This document shows, one piece after another, positions 1 through 5,887 of a stretch of DNA of 6,444 nt. Under the pieces are notes generated by a model. The model was not told the DNA's origin and made no database searches. It worked only from the letters and a program-made list of their open reading frames with translations. Each line of letters starts with the position of its first letter. Position 1 is the stretch's first letter. Source of the DNA: Xanthobacteraceae bacterium (GTDB lineage Bacteria > Pseudomonadota > Alphaproteobacteria > Rhizobiales > Xanthobacteraceae); the NCBI GenBank assembly GCA_030037185.1, contig JASHRR010001389.1:1-6444 (forward strand), given 5' to 3'. A program made the position numbers and the translations under genes.

Positions 1-1
1 T

Positions 2-496
2 GCTCGCGTAGAGCGGCCAGAGTCACCGCCTATGCGGCGATCGGAGCGGCCATCGCAACCGCCACCGCGTCGTGTCACTTCCCATAAGCCGGCGCACGCG
101 TCACCGCCGCCGCGTCGTGTCATTCCCCATAAACCAGCACATGCGCCATCGGCGCCGGCACAAAGCCTTGTCTCGGCATTGAATGGATTGCTACAAGGAG
201 CCTTGCCGCTAATCGGCGGAAACGCGGTCTACAGCGCCGAAACCGCGGCGCCGGTATCGACGAGGCAGGGGACTGGCATATCGGGCAGCCAGCGACGGGC
301 GGGGATGTCGCAATCGGGCAGTCAGCGAGAACCCGGTCGGGCTGAGGCCGAGTCCCATTCGACGGGTCGAATGGGGTCCCGACCGGGAATGGCGGGGCCG
401 GCGCATACTGATTTTGTCCGGCAACACAACATGGCGCCGCAGGCTGTCAATCCGACAGCGATAATGCTGATGCGGTTTTTCAGAAGTTCGAAGTGA
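2..496 (+). CDS. Proline/arginine-rich protein, 5' end outside the window
   Basis: The frame is open from the window edge to a TGA at 494-496, so the true start may lie upstream; the first internal ATG is at 32. The family is not recognised. The N-terminal part is rich in Pro, Arg, His and Ser and holds two tandem 15-residue units beginning PPPRRV. One short hydrophobic stretch follows (SLVSALNGLLQGALPLIGG, about residues 45-63 counted from the ATG), then a low-complexity Gly/Ser/Gln/Arg tail in which GSQR occurs twice. No catalytic motif is seen. Such composition is found in some surface or secreted effector-like proteins, but also in chance frames of GC-rich DNA. An overlapping minus-strand frame (209-565) competes for the same DNA, so coding status is uncertain. 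Confidence 0.35.
   Translation, partial: ARVERPESPPMRRSERPSQPPPRRVTSHKPAHASPPPRRVIPHKPAHAPSAPAQSLVSALNGLLQGALPLIGGNAVYSAETAAPVSTRQGTGISGSQRRAGMSQSGSQREPGRAEAESHSTGRMGSRPGMAGPAHTDFVRQHNMAPQAVNPTAIMLMRFFRSSK
59..148 (+). repeat. 45-bp tandem repeat, two units
   Basis: Bases 59-103 and 104-148 are two head-to-tail units of 45 bp differing at a handful of positions. The period is a multiple of three, so in the plus frame each unit encodes 15 residues (PPPRRVTSHKPAHAS, then PPPRRVIPHKPAHAP). Bases 1-58 carry Pro/Arg/Ser-rich codons that could be a more degenerate earlier unit, so the array may continue left of the window. Confidence 0.85.
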
Positions 497-584
497 TGCA
501 ATGGCTGACGCGGGAGTGAGACCGGAGTTCGGTAGAATTTGCTGGAATCTTTCGAGAAGGGTCAACCCGGGAGGGCTAATCGAG

Positions 585-701
585 ATGACCGACCTTGAAG
601 GCTTTTTGAACTATGCGCGGGATCGTCTAGTACCTTTGCACAGAGGTTTGACAGATTGGCGGAACCGCATTGCTGGGTCCCCACGTCAGGGCATGGTGTG
701 A
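585..701 (+). CDS. Short open frame, possible N-terminal remnant of an interrupted gene
   Basis: This 38-residue frame starts MTDLEGFLNYARDRLVPL. A strong Shine-Dalgarno (GGAGG, 570-574) lies ten bases before the ATG, which is why this start is preferred over the in-frame ATG at 501. The protein has no recognisable domain. The codons for LVPLHRG lie inside the left inverted repeat (627-652), and the minus-strand translation of the right copy also reads LVPLHRG with two synonymous differences (cct/ccc, ttg/ctg). It may be the start of a gene cut off where the accessory segment joins. It could equally be a chance frame with a fortuitous ribosome site. Confidence 0.25.
   Translation: MTDLEGFLNYARDRLVPLHRGLTDWRNRIAGSPRQGMV
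627..652 (+). repeat. Left copy of a 26/27-bp inverted repeat bracketing the segment
   Basis: Reading inward from CTAG, this copy starts CTAGTACCTTTGCACAGAGG and continues TTTGAC. The reverse complement of 6058-6084 is the same except for two T/C changes and one extra T. Weaker similarity appears to continue further inward (GCGGAACCGC here against GCGGACTGCC). Bases outside CTAG show no similarity, as expected if CTAG is a boundary or a 4-bp target duplication. Confidence 0.6.
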
Positions 702-736
702 GTCAGTCTGTTTTGGATGGACCGCATGGGGCCACG

Positions 737-830
737 GGCCGGCGTGACGACTATATTGATTTGATGGCCGGTATACCTCAGATAGCTGCCGACTTGCCGC
801 AGCGCACAAGTCGGCAGCTATGGGCCACAA
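737..830 (+). repeat. Dispersed palindromic repeat, copy 1
   Basis: The core is a perfect 15-bp inverted repeat, 782-796 (ATAGCTGCCGACTTG) pairing with 807-821, around a 10-base loop. The left arm of the repeat (from about 737) aligns with the same part of copies 2 and 3, including a TACC(T/C)CA block just before the stem and GGGCCAC after it, which copy 2 shares. All three copies lie in the same orientation. There is no T-run, so it is not a standard terminator, though it lies beyond the 3' end of the minus-strand transporter gene. Confidence 0.8.
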
Positions 831-970
831 GCTGCCGTCATTGCAACGCGGCAATTTCCTCTCTCTAGGCTACTCGATGACCTCGTCAGCAAGCGCAAGC
901 AGATGGGGGGCAGCTCTCCCCCCTTTGCGCGGTTGGTCAGATATTCGATTCGGTCGAGGGTCACTTTCAT
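818..970 (-). other. Unrecognised 50-codon open frame downstream of the transporter
   Basis: From an ATG at 970-968 this frame reads MKVTLDRIEYLTNRAKGG, then ELPPICLRL, before a serine-rich end at a TAG (820-818). The frame stays open upstream to 1066, overlapping the transporter's 3' end in another phase. The first 30 or so residues look more protein-like than the tail, suggesting a C-terminal gene fragment, but no family is recognised and no Shine-Dalgarno precedes the ATG. The tail overlaps the copy-1 hairpin. This may well be chance. Confidence 0.15.
905..923. terminator. G6/C6 stem-loop downstream of the transporter gene
   Basis: Six G (905-910) and six C (918-923) flank a seven-base loop. 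On the minus strand the hairpin lies about 124 bases past the transporter's stop and could end or stabilise its transcript. No U-tract follows on that strand; on the plus strand only TTT follows. The rest of 702-1046 holds repeat copy 1 and the unrecognised open frame, and nothing else was seen. Confidence 0.3.
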
Positions 971-1046
971 CAAGGTATCGCGGCGTAAAGCGGCTTGGCA
1001 CCGCGGCAGAATGAGGCTCGTCGTGTACCCACGTGCTGCAACGATG

Positions 1047-2720
1047 TCACAACTGCGTTGCGAGCCTTAGCTCCAATCCCAGGTCCACGATCCTGTCCGT
1101 CGGAGCGAGGACGGTTCGGCGATGCGTGATCGCGAGTACGGTGACATCCCGACACAGCATGCGAATATGTTCCATGATGTCGCGTTCAGTAGCCTCATCG
1201 AGCGCCGAGCTGGCTTCGTCGAGGAAGAGGATCGCCGGATTCCCGTAGAGCGCACGCGCGATTGCGATGCGCTGGCGCTCGCCGCCGGACAGCTTCAGGC
1301 CGCGCTCGCCCACAACCGTCTCGAAGCCTTCGGGCAGAGCCTCGATGAATGGCAGGATCGCTGCCTTTTCGGCTGCTCGCCGCAGGCATCTCTCGTCGCG
1401 CGGCCGGCCAAGCAGGATGTTGTCCGCCAGGCTCTCGTTGAGCAGCACCACATCTTGGGGCACCACTGCAACCGCAGCGTACCAATTGGCGCGAGTAACG
1501 GCCGCGAGATCAACCCCGTCGACGAGGATTCGGCCCTGCTCGGGCTCGATTGATTTCAGCGCCAGCCTGAAGATGGTCGACTTGCCGGAGCCGGTCTCTC
1601 CAACCAGGAAAGTGATGGTGCCGCGCTCGGCAGTGAAGCCGATGTCCTTGACGCCGCGGCCGTTGCCATAAGCATAGGCGACATTCTCGAAGATCACCCG
1701 ACCCTCGCGCGGCACGAACGCGGGTGCATGGGAGACCTCTTGCTCCTCGGGCGCCGCCCACATCGTCGCTAGCGGAACGATGTCGGCGCGCGAGCGCGCC
1801 ACTGAATTGATTGCGATGGGGATCAGCTCGAACGGCCTGTTAAGTTGAAGGAGCAGCGTGTTGAACAGCACGATGCCGCCGAGGGTCAGCGTACCGGCCT
1901 CATAGCGCGGCAGCAGCAGCAGGAAAGTGACGGCGAACTGGATAGTCAGTCCGAGCGCGCGCGGGCTGAGGTACCCGACCTGCTGCAGCGCATAGGCGCG
2001 CCAGCTGTCGCGCACCTCGGTAGCCTTCACTGTGAACCGTTGGCTCATCCAGCCGTGGCTACCGAAGTGCCTTAGCGTCTCCATAGCGTTCATGGCATTG
2101 CCGAGGAAACGTGCATTCTCCTGACGCGCCTCGATCGCCTTATCAAGGAAGACCTGCCCCCGACGAACGGCGATCAGCGTAAGCGTGACAGCGACGACGC
2201 CGTATACGACGACGACGGCAGCGACCTCAATGTTGATCAGAGCGCCAAGGGTGAGCCACGTCAGCAGAATCTGCATCGCGCCCGGGATGAGCACACCGGT
2301 GCCGAGCCCCACCAACTCCGAGAGCGCACGCTGGCCCCGGACATTCGCGTTCTCGATCTCGGCCGGATTGTGCTCGACGAAGAACGTGGCGGTCTTCTTC
2401 AAGAGTCGCTGGAAGAAGCGGGTGCCGGCGATGAAGGAGATATTCTCCCCGCCCGTGATGGACAGGTACATTCCCGTGTCGCGCAGCGCCAAGGCGATGC
2501 CTAGCAGCAGCGCATAAGCCACGAATCCCCAGGTGAGCGCCGTCACGAAGCCCTCCTGCGATAGGCGGTCGACCATGCGCGCGAAAAGATAGGGCGCGCC
2601 GACGCTCGCAACACTGGAGAGCAAGACGACCACCGCGAGGACGAGCAACATCCAGCGGTCAGACTTCCAGTAGGCGAGGAGGATTTCCGATATCGGAGCG
2701 AGAACGACAGGCTTGCTCAT
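1047..2720 (-). CDS. ABC transporter, fused permease and ATP-binding protein (exporter type)
   Basis: The 557-residue protein is a half-transporter of the ABCB/MsbA/ATM1-like exporter class, expected to dimerise in the inner membrane and drive export with ATP. Residues about 22-300 form the membrane domain, with hydrophobic helices near 22-45, 60-80, 140-160, 163-185, 255-272 and 280-298. The nucleotide-binding domain follows a linker near 325-340. It shows Walker A GETGSGKST (374-382), Q-loop VPQD (Gln422), signature LSGGERQR (478-485), Walker B ILFLDE (497-502), D-loop SALD (505-508) and H-loop His533, so all catalytic elements are intact. The ATG at 2720 gives a normal N-terminus, but its ribosome site is weak. 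It is transcribed away from the DUF4430 gene and shares a 328-bp control region with it. The substrate cannot be read from the sequence. Confidence 0.93.
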   Translation of the reverse strand: MSKPVVLAPISEILLAYWKSDRWMLLVLAVVVLLSSVASVGAPYLFARMVDRLSQEGFVTALTWGFVAYALLLGIALALRDTGMYLSITGGENISFIAGTRFFQRLLKKTATFFVEHNPAEIENANVRGQRALSELVGLGTGVLIPGAMQILLTWLTLGALINIEVAAVVVVYGVVAVTLTLIAVRRGQVFLDKAIEARQENARFLGNAMNAMETLRHFGSHGWMSQRFTVKATEVRDSWRAYALQQVGYLSPRALGLTIQFAVTFLLLLPRYEAGTLTLGGIVLFNTLLLQLNRPFELIPIAINSVARSRADIVPLATMWAAPEEQEVSHAPAFVPREGRVIFENVAYAYGNGRGVKDIGFTAERGTITFLVGETGSGKSTIFRLALKSIEPEQGRILVDGVDLAAVTRANWYAAVAVVPQDVVLLNESLADNILLGRPRDERCLRRAAEKAAILPFIEALPEGFETVVGERGLKLSGGERQRIAIARALYGNPAILFLDEASSALDEATERDIMEHIRMLCRDVTVLAITHRRTVLAPTDRIVDLGLELRLATQL

Positions 2721-2841
2721 CGTACACTCGATTCACCCAGATGCATTGCTGCTGCTCTTCAATCCGAGAACGGCCATTCGCGCTTAAGCCGGACGGCTTT
2801 GGCGGCGAGCATTGTAAATGCTCCAGGTCTTGGGCTTCGGC

Positions 2842-2869
2842 GGTCGCAAAAGTAGACACAAAGGTCGCA
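2842..2869. promoter_or_regulatory. GGTCGCA direct repeat spaced by 21 bp, possible operator
   Basis: GGTCGCA occurs at 2842-2848 and again at 2863-2869. The 21-bp spacing is two helical turns, placing both on one face of the DNA as expected for cooperative protein binding. It lies just upstream of the AT-rich block in the divergent region. No known regulator is assigned. It could instead be the edge of a decayed insertion element. Confidence 0.3.
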
Positions 2870-3031
2870 TTTTGGAAGGAAATAATTAATAGTATCATAG
2901 GCTATATTATCAAAATAAGATGATGGTCTCTGAATCGGGCCAGGTTCGGAAATCGCGGCCCCTTCTGAGGGCGCACAAAAATGGTTGTTCAATAGTGAGC
3001 TGCAATCTATGTTGGGGCCGTCGGAACTGTT

Positions 3032-3038
3032 GGAGGAG
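3032..3038 (+). promoter_or_regulatory. Ribosome binding site that decides the DUF4430 gene start
   Basis: GGAGGAG ends ten bases before the ATG at 3049. It supports that start over the in-frame ATG at 2920, whose extra 43 residues are Arg/Cys-rich and would bury the signal peptide inside the protein. Confidence 0.75.
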
Positions 3039-3048
3039 AACCACGGCC

Positions 3049-3522
3049 ATGACCGTTGACAAATTGGGAAAGGCACTATGTTTTCTTGTACTTGGTATAG
3101 CCCCTCTTGCCTCCCAGACGGCGTTTGCCCAGACGCCAACAGTCAAGGTCTCGGTGATGCAAGGTGGAACAACAGCATCCTATTCGGCACCCTGGTATCC
3201 GGGCATGTCCGTGATCAATGCTCTTGAGCAAGCCCTTCCGGCCGACCAGGAAGGCCATTCGCTTTCACTCAACTACCTTCCAGCGTATGCTGGCTATGTT
3301 GTTGCCGCGGTGGGAGGCATCCGTAACGAGGGTGTTACGAATTATTGGAGTTTTTGCCTGCTCCCCGCCGGGTCCGGAAGCACCATGGTTAGAGCACCGC
3401 TGCTCCCTAATAAAGTATTGGTGGGTTCCGGCGATACGGTTATTCTTGCGTATAAGACGGCAGGGACGTTCCAGGGCACTCTGACTGATGACAAAGGATG
3501 CCCCGTGCTTTCTCAAAACTAA
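3049..3522 (+). CDS. Secreted DUF4430 (transcobalamin C-terminal-like) domain protein
   Basis: The 157-residue protein begins with a signal peptide: Lys5 and Lys8, a hydrophobic core at about 9-22, and a likely type I cleavage after AFA (27). The mature part of about 130 residues is one DUF4430-like domain. It has an opening strand TVKVSVMQGG (31-40), the turn PGMSVINALEQAL (51-63), the aromatic/Gly stretch LPAYAGYVVAAVGGI (77-91), the NYWSF core (98-102), and a closing strand with GDTVILAYK (128-136). This fold is known from the C-terminal half of cobalamin carriers such as transcobalamin and intrinsic factor and from bacterial surface proteins, but ligand binding here is unproven. Cys103 and Cys151 could form a disulfide after export. 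No lipobox is seen, so it is probably free in the periplasm or secreted. It faces the ABC transporter across a shared control region. Confidence 0.82.
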   Translation: MTVDKLGKALCFLVLGIAPLASQTAFAQTPTVKVSVMQGGTTASYSAPWYPGMSVINALEQALPADQEGHSLSLNYLPAYAGYVVAAVGGIRNEGVTNYWSFCLLPAGSGSTMVRAPLLPNKVLVGSGDTVILAYKTAGTFQGTLTDDKGCPVLSQN

Positions 3523-3598
3523 TTCTAGAATCGCGATTTAACCCGCCGCCATCAGATCGACACGCGCTCGTCAAAATCGATGGCCGCGACCTTAGTTG

Positions 3599-3637
3599 CC
3601 CACGGTGCGCAAGCATTCTGAAAATCTGCGCTGTGGG
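3599..3637 (+). terminator. Possible stem-loop after the DUF4430 gene
   Basis: CCCAC and GCGCA on the left can pair with TGCGC and GTGGG on the right, with a small internal bulge and a 15-base loop. It begins about 77 bases after the DUF4430 stop. There is no T-run, so any terminator role is weakly supported. A perfect 10-bp palindrome AATCGCGATT lies nearer the stop (about 3529-3538). I see no gene in 3523-4020. Confidence 0.22.
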
Positions 3638-3683
3638 TAAGTTGTCGTATCTGCATTTCTGCTGCAACTGAACTTGGCGTGCC

Positions 3684-3795
3684 TGAATGTCTCTTTCGGG
3701 TCAGATTCGGCCGTTGCGGCTATGTTGGCCGCACCGCCGATTTACCCCAGAAAGCTGACGACTTGCTGCAACGCCCAAGTCGTTAGCCTCGGGCC
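3684..3795 (+). repeat. Dispersed palindromic repeat, copy 2
   Basis: It opens with TGAATGTCTCTTTCGGGTCA and runs through TTTACCCCAGAAAGC into a stem-loop: 3754-3765 (GCTGACGACTTG) pairs with 3776-3787 with one G·T wobble around a 10-base loop. Copy 3 aligns over the whole length; copy 1 aligns over the last 90 or so bases. Compared with copy 1, one stem base pair has changed on both sides (C:G to A:T), which suggests the folded structure has been kept. TTTC-GGGT near the left end and ACCC-AGAAA near the stem are also roughly inverted. Rhizobial genomes carry many short intergenic repeats of this general kind; the family is not named here. Confidence 0.8.
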
Positions 3796-3882
3796 ACTTC
3801 CGGACTTTTTGCAAGGGCCTCTCGATTGCACTACGAGGCGGATATGAGATAGGCTTGCCGTGTCGCCTGTGGCTAGAGCTGT

Positions 3883-3893
3883 GGGGGGGGGGG
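3883..3893 (+). repeat. Homopolymeric tract of 11 G
   Basis: Eleven consecutive G lie 127 bases upstream of the methyltransferase start. Tracts of this length are prone to slippage in replication and are known phase-variation sites when located in promoters or coding starts. Here it lies outside any recognised promoter, so effect on expression is speculative. It is also a common site of sequencing length error. Confidence 0.9.
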
Positions 3894-4020
3894 TTACATG
3901 CGGGAATTTGTGGCGACGCGCTGATCGTCCTTCCATGGGACCACTCAGCACAACTTCGTAGACGGCCAGAGCAATCTGCTTTGGTTGTGAACGGTCTGTT
4001 GTCCACAAAAGGTTTTCCCG

Positions 4021-4845
4021 ATGAACAGCTCTGACGCTCTCCCCGAGAGCATGCACATCTCAGCTGAACTGCGTTCGCGACTGGCTAAAGCAGCGTTTCC
4101 ACGCTCCTCGACGTATGACGCCAAATGGATGCTCGACACAAACATGGGACCCAATGTCCTGTGGCTTGCCGAATGGGCGAGCCAAGTGGTCCCGTTGCAC
4201 AAGGGCATGCGTGTCCTCGACCTCGGCTGCGGAAAGGCGACGAGTTCAATCTTTCTGGCCAAAGAGTTCGGCGCGACCATCTGGGCCGTCGATTTGTGGA
4301 TCAAGCCGGCCGACAACTGGGAACGAATCAAAGCAGCAGATGTGACGGATCGAGTTCTGCCTCTGCACGCCGAGGCCCACGCTTTGCCCTTCGCCGCGGA
4401 CTACTTCGACGCCATCTTGAGCTTTGACGCCTACCACTATTTCGGGACCGACGACCTTTATTTGGGCTATATTTCGAAGTTCGTTCGCCCAGGCGGACAC
4501 CTTGGTATCGTGGTGCCGGGCCTCGCCCACGAGTTGCTGGAAGGGCCTCCAGAAAGGGTTCGCCCCTATTGGGAGTGGGACTACTGCAGCTTCCATAGCC
4601 CCGAGTGGTGGCGCAAGCACTGGGCCAAGACCGGGCTGGTCGAGATTGAGGTGGCAGACAGCATGACCGATGGCTGGCAACTGTGGGCGGAGTGGGATGA
4701 ATGCTGCGCGGAAGTTGGTGCTGGCGCCAGCGGTGACTCAGCGGCGGCGAGGGCCGCCGATCTCGCATGGGCCGAGATGCTTCGCCGGGATCAAGGGCAG
4801 GTCTTCGGATTCACTCGGGTAGTCGCAAGGCGGCCGGGCCGGTAG
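4021..4845 (+). CDS. Class I SAM-dependent methyltransferase
   Basis: The 274-residue cytoplasmic protein has the Rossmann-type methyltransferase core. Motif I VLDLGCGKA (65-73) binds SAM; the acidic residue ending the second strand is Asp91 in WAVDLW. The region HAEAHALPFAADYFDAILS (116-134) fits motif II, and FVRPGGHLGIVVPG (154-167) is motif III. A Trp-rich segment (WEWDY, EWWRKHW, 184-201) may shape the acceptor site. The overall look is of a Methyltransf_11/25-type small-molecule or lipid methyltransferase; the acceptor cannot be named. The ATG at 4021 is preceded by AAAAGG (4007-4012) at a good distance; M11 is an alternative start with less support. The gene stands alone between repeat-bearing spacers and converges with the kinase-like pseudogene. 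The Ala/Asp-rich stretch near 233-250 is probably a flexible loop. Confidence 0.9.
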   Translation: MNSSDALPESMHISAELRSRLAKAAFPRSSTYDAKWMLDTNMGPNVLWLAEWASQVVPLHKGMRVLDLGCGKATSSIFLAKEFGATIWAVDLWIKPADNWERIKAADVTDRVLPLHAEAHALPFAADYFDAILSFDAYHYFGTDDLYLGYISKFVRPGGHLGIVVPGLAHELLEGPPERVRPYWEWDYCSFHSPEWWRKHWAKTGLVEIEVADSMTDGWQLWAEWDECCAEVGAGASGDSAAARAADLAWAEMLRRDQGQVFGFTRVVARRPGR

Positions 4846-4871
4846 ACTACGGACCCAACGCAACCAACCAG

Positions 4872-4901
4872 CGAGTCGGCAAGCTAGCGTCTGCCGGCTC
4901 G
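4872..4901 (+). terminator. Stem-loop just after the methyltransferase gene
   Basis: CGAGTCGGCA (4872-4881) pairs with TGCCGGCTCG (4892-4901): ten pairs with one G·U wobble and a ten-base loop, starting 27 bases past the stop. No T-run follows, so it may act as a weak or Rho-assisted terminator or a 3'-end stabiliser. Confidence 0.4.
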
Positions 4902-4994
4902 ACCAACTGCCAACTCGACGCGTCTGCGATTACGATTGTTCTCCATGCTAAACCGATTCGGGTTGAGAGGGTCCGCAGCTTCTGCTGCTCCGAT

Positions 4995-5042
4995 AAGTCT
5001 CAAATTTTCGCCAGCGGACCCCGCAGGCGCGATTTGAGACTT
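4995..5042. repeat. 48-nt near-complete palindrome (long hairpin)
   Basis: The outer arms AAGTCTCAAAT (4995-5005) and ATTTGAGACTT (5032-5042) match perfectly over 11 bp. Inside a small TTT/CG internal loop, CGCC pairs with GGCG, and inside single unpaired A residues GCGG pairs with CCGC around an ACC loop. Nearly every base is therefore part of one nested hairpin, which would form equally on either strand. It lies between two convergent genes and could be a bidirectional terminator, a protein-binding palindrome, or the end of an insertion element. No flanking transposase remains. Confidence 0.85.
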
Positions 5043-5209
5043 CCCCCTCGATCGCCCATTGCTCCCCCGCTGCTGCTAATGGCGGCGCCGGTGTCCTGTT
5101 GCGCCGGCTGGTCGCTGATTCCCAATGGGCCGCCGGTCTTGCGCCGGTCCTCCCGTGGGCCAAGAACAGACATTCAATGCGTAGGCGTGCTCGTTCGTAT
5201 TGGTTAAAG
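5043..5209. other. Spacer between convergent genes with clustered CGCCGG motifs
   Basis: CGCCGG occurs four times in about 60 bases (near 5086, 5102, 5131 and 5142), the last two about one helical turn apart. The stretch also has CCCATTG/CCCAATGGG segments. No convincing gene was seen; long frames here on both strands are low-complexity and overlap the hairpin. It may be a decayed insertion-element end, but this is inference. Confidence 0.3.
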
Positions 5210-5793
5210 TCAGCGAAGGCTCAAGTGCCTGGAACCAGCGGGTTCTAACGTCCCTTTGGCGACGTGGACATGCTGTTCGATCCGCCCGGCAGACTCCTCG
5301 GGTTCAAGGTTGGTCACGTCAAGAATTAGCAATTCGGACACCGCCGGGTATTGAAGTTCGTCTACGGCCAAATAGCTCTGATATGAAGCTCAGCATGGTC
5401 CGTCAATTTTTTGCCGATGCGCTCCGCGCTCTGAAGGCGGCGAGAGAGTTCATCCACCGTAGCCTCAAGGACTATCGGGACTAAAGGGACGTTGCGAGAC
5501 GTGGCAAGTTCAACAATGTCTCTCCACGCTTTCAGTTCACGCGGTGTATTTTTGCAAAGAGCATTAGTCATTACAAACACCTCAGTGCAGGGACGTTTGC
5601 TGAGACTTGCGTAAGCTGCCTGCCGAACTGCATCATACAGAATCCATCGATCAGGGTCGTTAAGACCAGTACAGACTATGGCGACGTCGTGCAGCAGATG
5701 ATTGTGAATGAACCGCGCGTGGAGCCGATCGGCGAGGATGGAGCCAATCGTTTTCTTACCCACGCCTGGCCATCCGTTCAGATGTATTATCAC
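5210..5793 (-). pseudogene. P-loop AAA/shikimate-kinase-like ATPase broken by a one-base frameshift
   Basis: From a GTG at 5793-5791 the frame encodes MIIHLNGWPGVGKKTIGS and ends early at a TAG (5364-5362) after 143 residues. GTG is the first possible start because an in-frame TGA lies five codons upstream. Walker A is GWPGVGKKT (7-15); the hydrophobic strand EVFVMTNA (71-78) is probably the Walker B region, and RRLQSAERIGKKLTD (118-132) resembles the lid. Just beyond, the codons turn to nonsense (HIRAIWP), while the next phase from 5377 reads SYLAVDELQYPAVSELLIL, continues DVTNLEPEESAGRI, and stops at a TGA (5212-5210). That is the C-terminal strand-helix expected of the family. Joining the two gives about 193 residues, so one base appears lost near 5374-5385. 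Small kinases of this type phosphorylate small molecules; the substrate is unknown. A sequencing error or programmed frameshift is possible. Confidence 0.82.
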
Positions 5794-5887
5794 GGTGCCG
5801 TCGCCTCACAGGCTCATCCTAAACCGAGGATTGCAGCCTACCACATCAAGGATTGGTCGCGGTGTTATGCTCAGCAAATTCTGTCGC

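Larger units (their letters stand above)
2721..3048. promoter_or_regulatory. Divergent intergenic control region
   Basis: This 328-bp gap separates two genes transcribed outward, so it must hold promoters for both. The clearest landmark is an AT-rich block at about 2880-2925, unlike the GC-rich surroundings. On the minus strand it contains TTGATA and, 17 bases on, ATTAAT, a possible weak -35/-10 pair for the transporter. On the plus strand TATATT (2903-2908) is a possible -10 without a good -35. A small stem-loop AAGCC-GGAC-GGCTT lies near 2786-2799. The promoter assignments are inference from base composition and partial consensus matches. Confidence 0.45.

Noticed and set aside
209..565. 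118-codon minus-strand frame opposite the Pro/Arg-rich frame
   Set aside because: It is Arg/Ser/Pro-rich with no motif, and the plus frame has an in-frame tandem repeat; neither strand is certain.
2770..2800. Possible tts box or nod box upstream of the transporter
   Set aside because: Only short partial matches to remembered consensus sequences; not enough to call.
2920..3048. Upstream ATG at 2920 extending the DUF4430 protein by 43 residues
   Set aside because: The extension is Arg/Cys-rich, lies over the AT-rich promoter-like block and would displace the signal peptide; the ATG at 3049 has a strong ribosome site.
3742..4056. Minus-strand frames across the spacer before the methyltransferase
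   Set aside because: They run through the palindromic repeat and the G tract, show no motif and overlap the methyltransferase start.
4185..4210. VVPLHKG in the methyltransferase, resembling LVPLHRG in the inverted repeats
   Set aside because: The DNA around it does not align with the 26-bp repeat and the residues precede motif I normally; judged coincidence.
4767..5207. 146-codon plus-strand frame overlapping the methyltransferase end
   Set aside because: It overlaps the real gene in another phase and then runs through two stem-loops; composition is low-complexity with no domain.
5200..5484. 94-codon plus-strand frame
   Set aside because: It lies opposite the kinase-like pseudogene, whose minus-strand codons explain the sequence.
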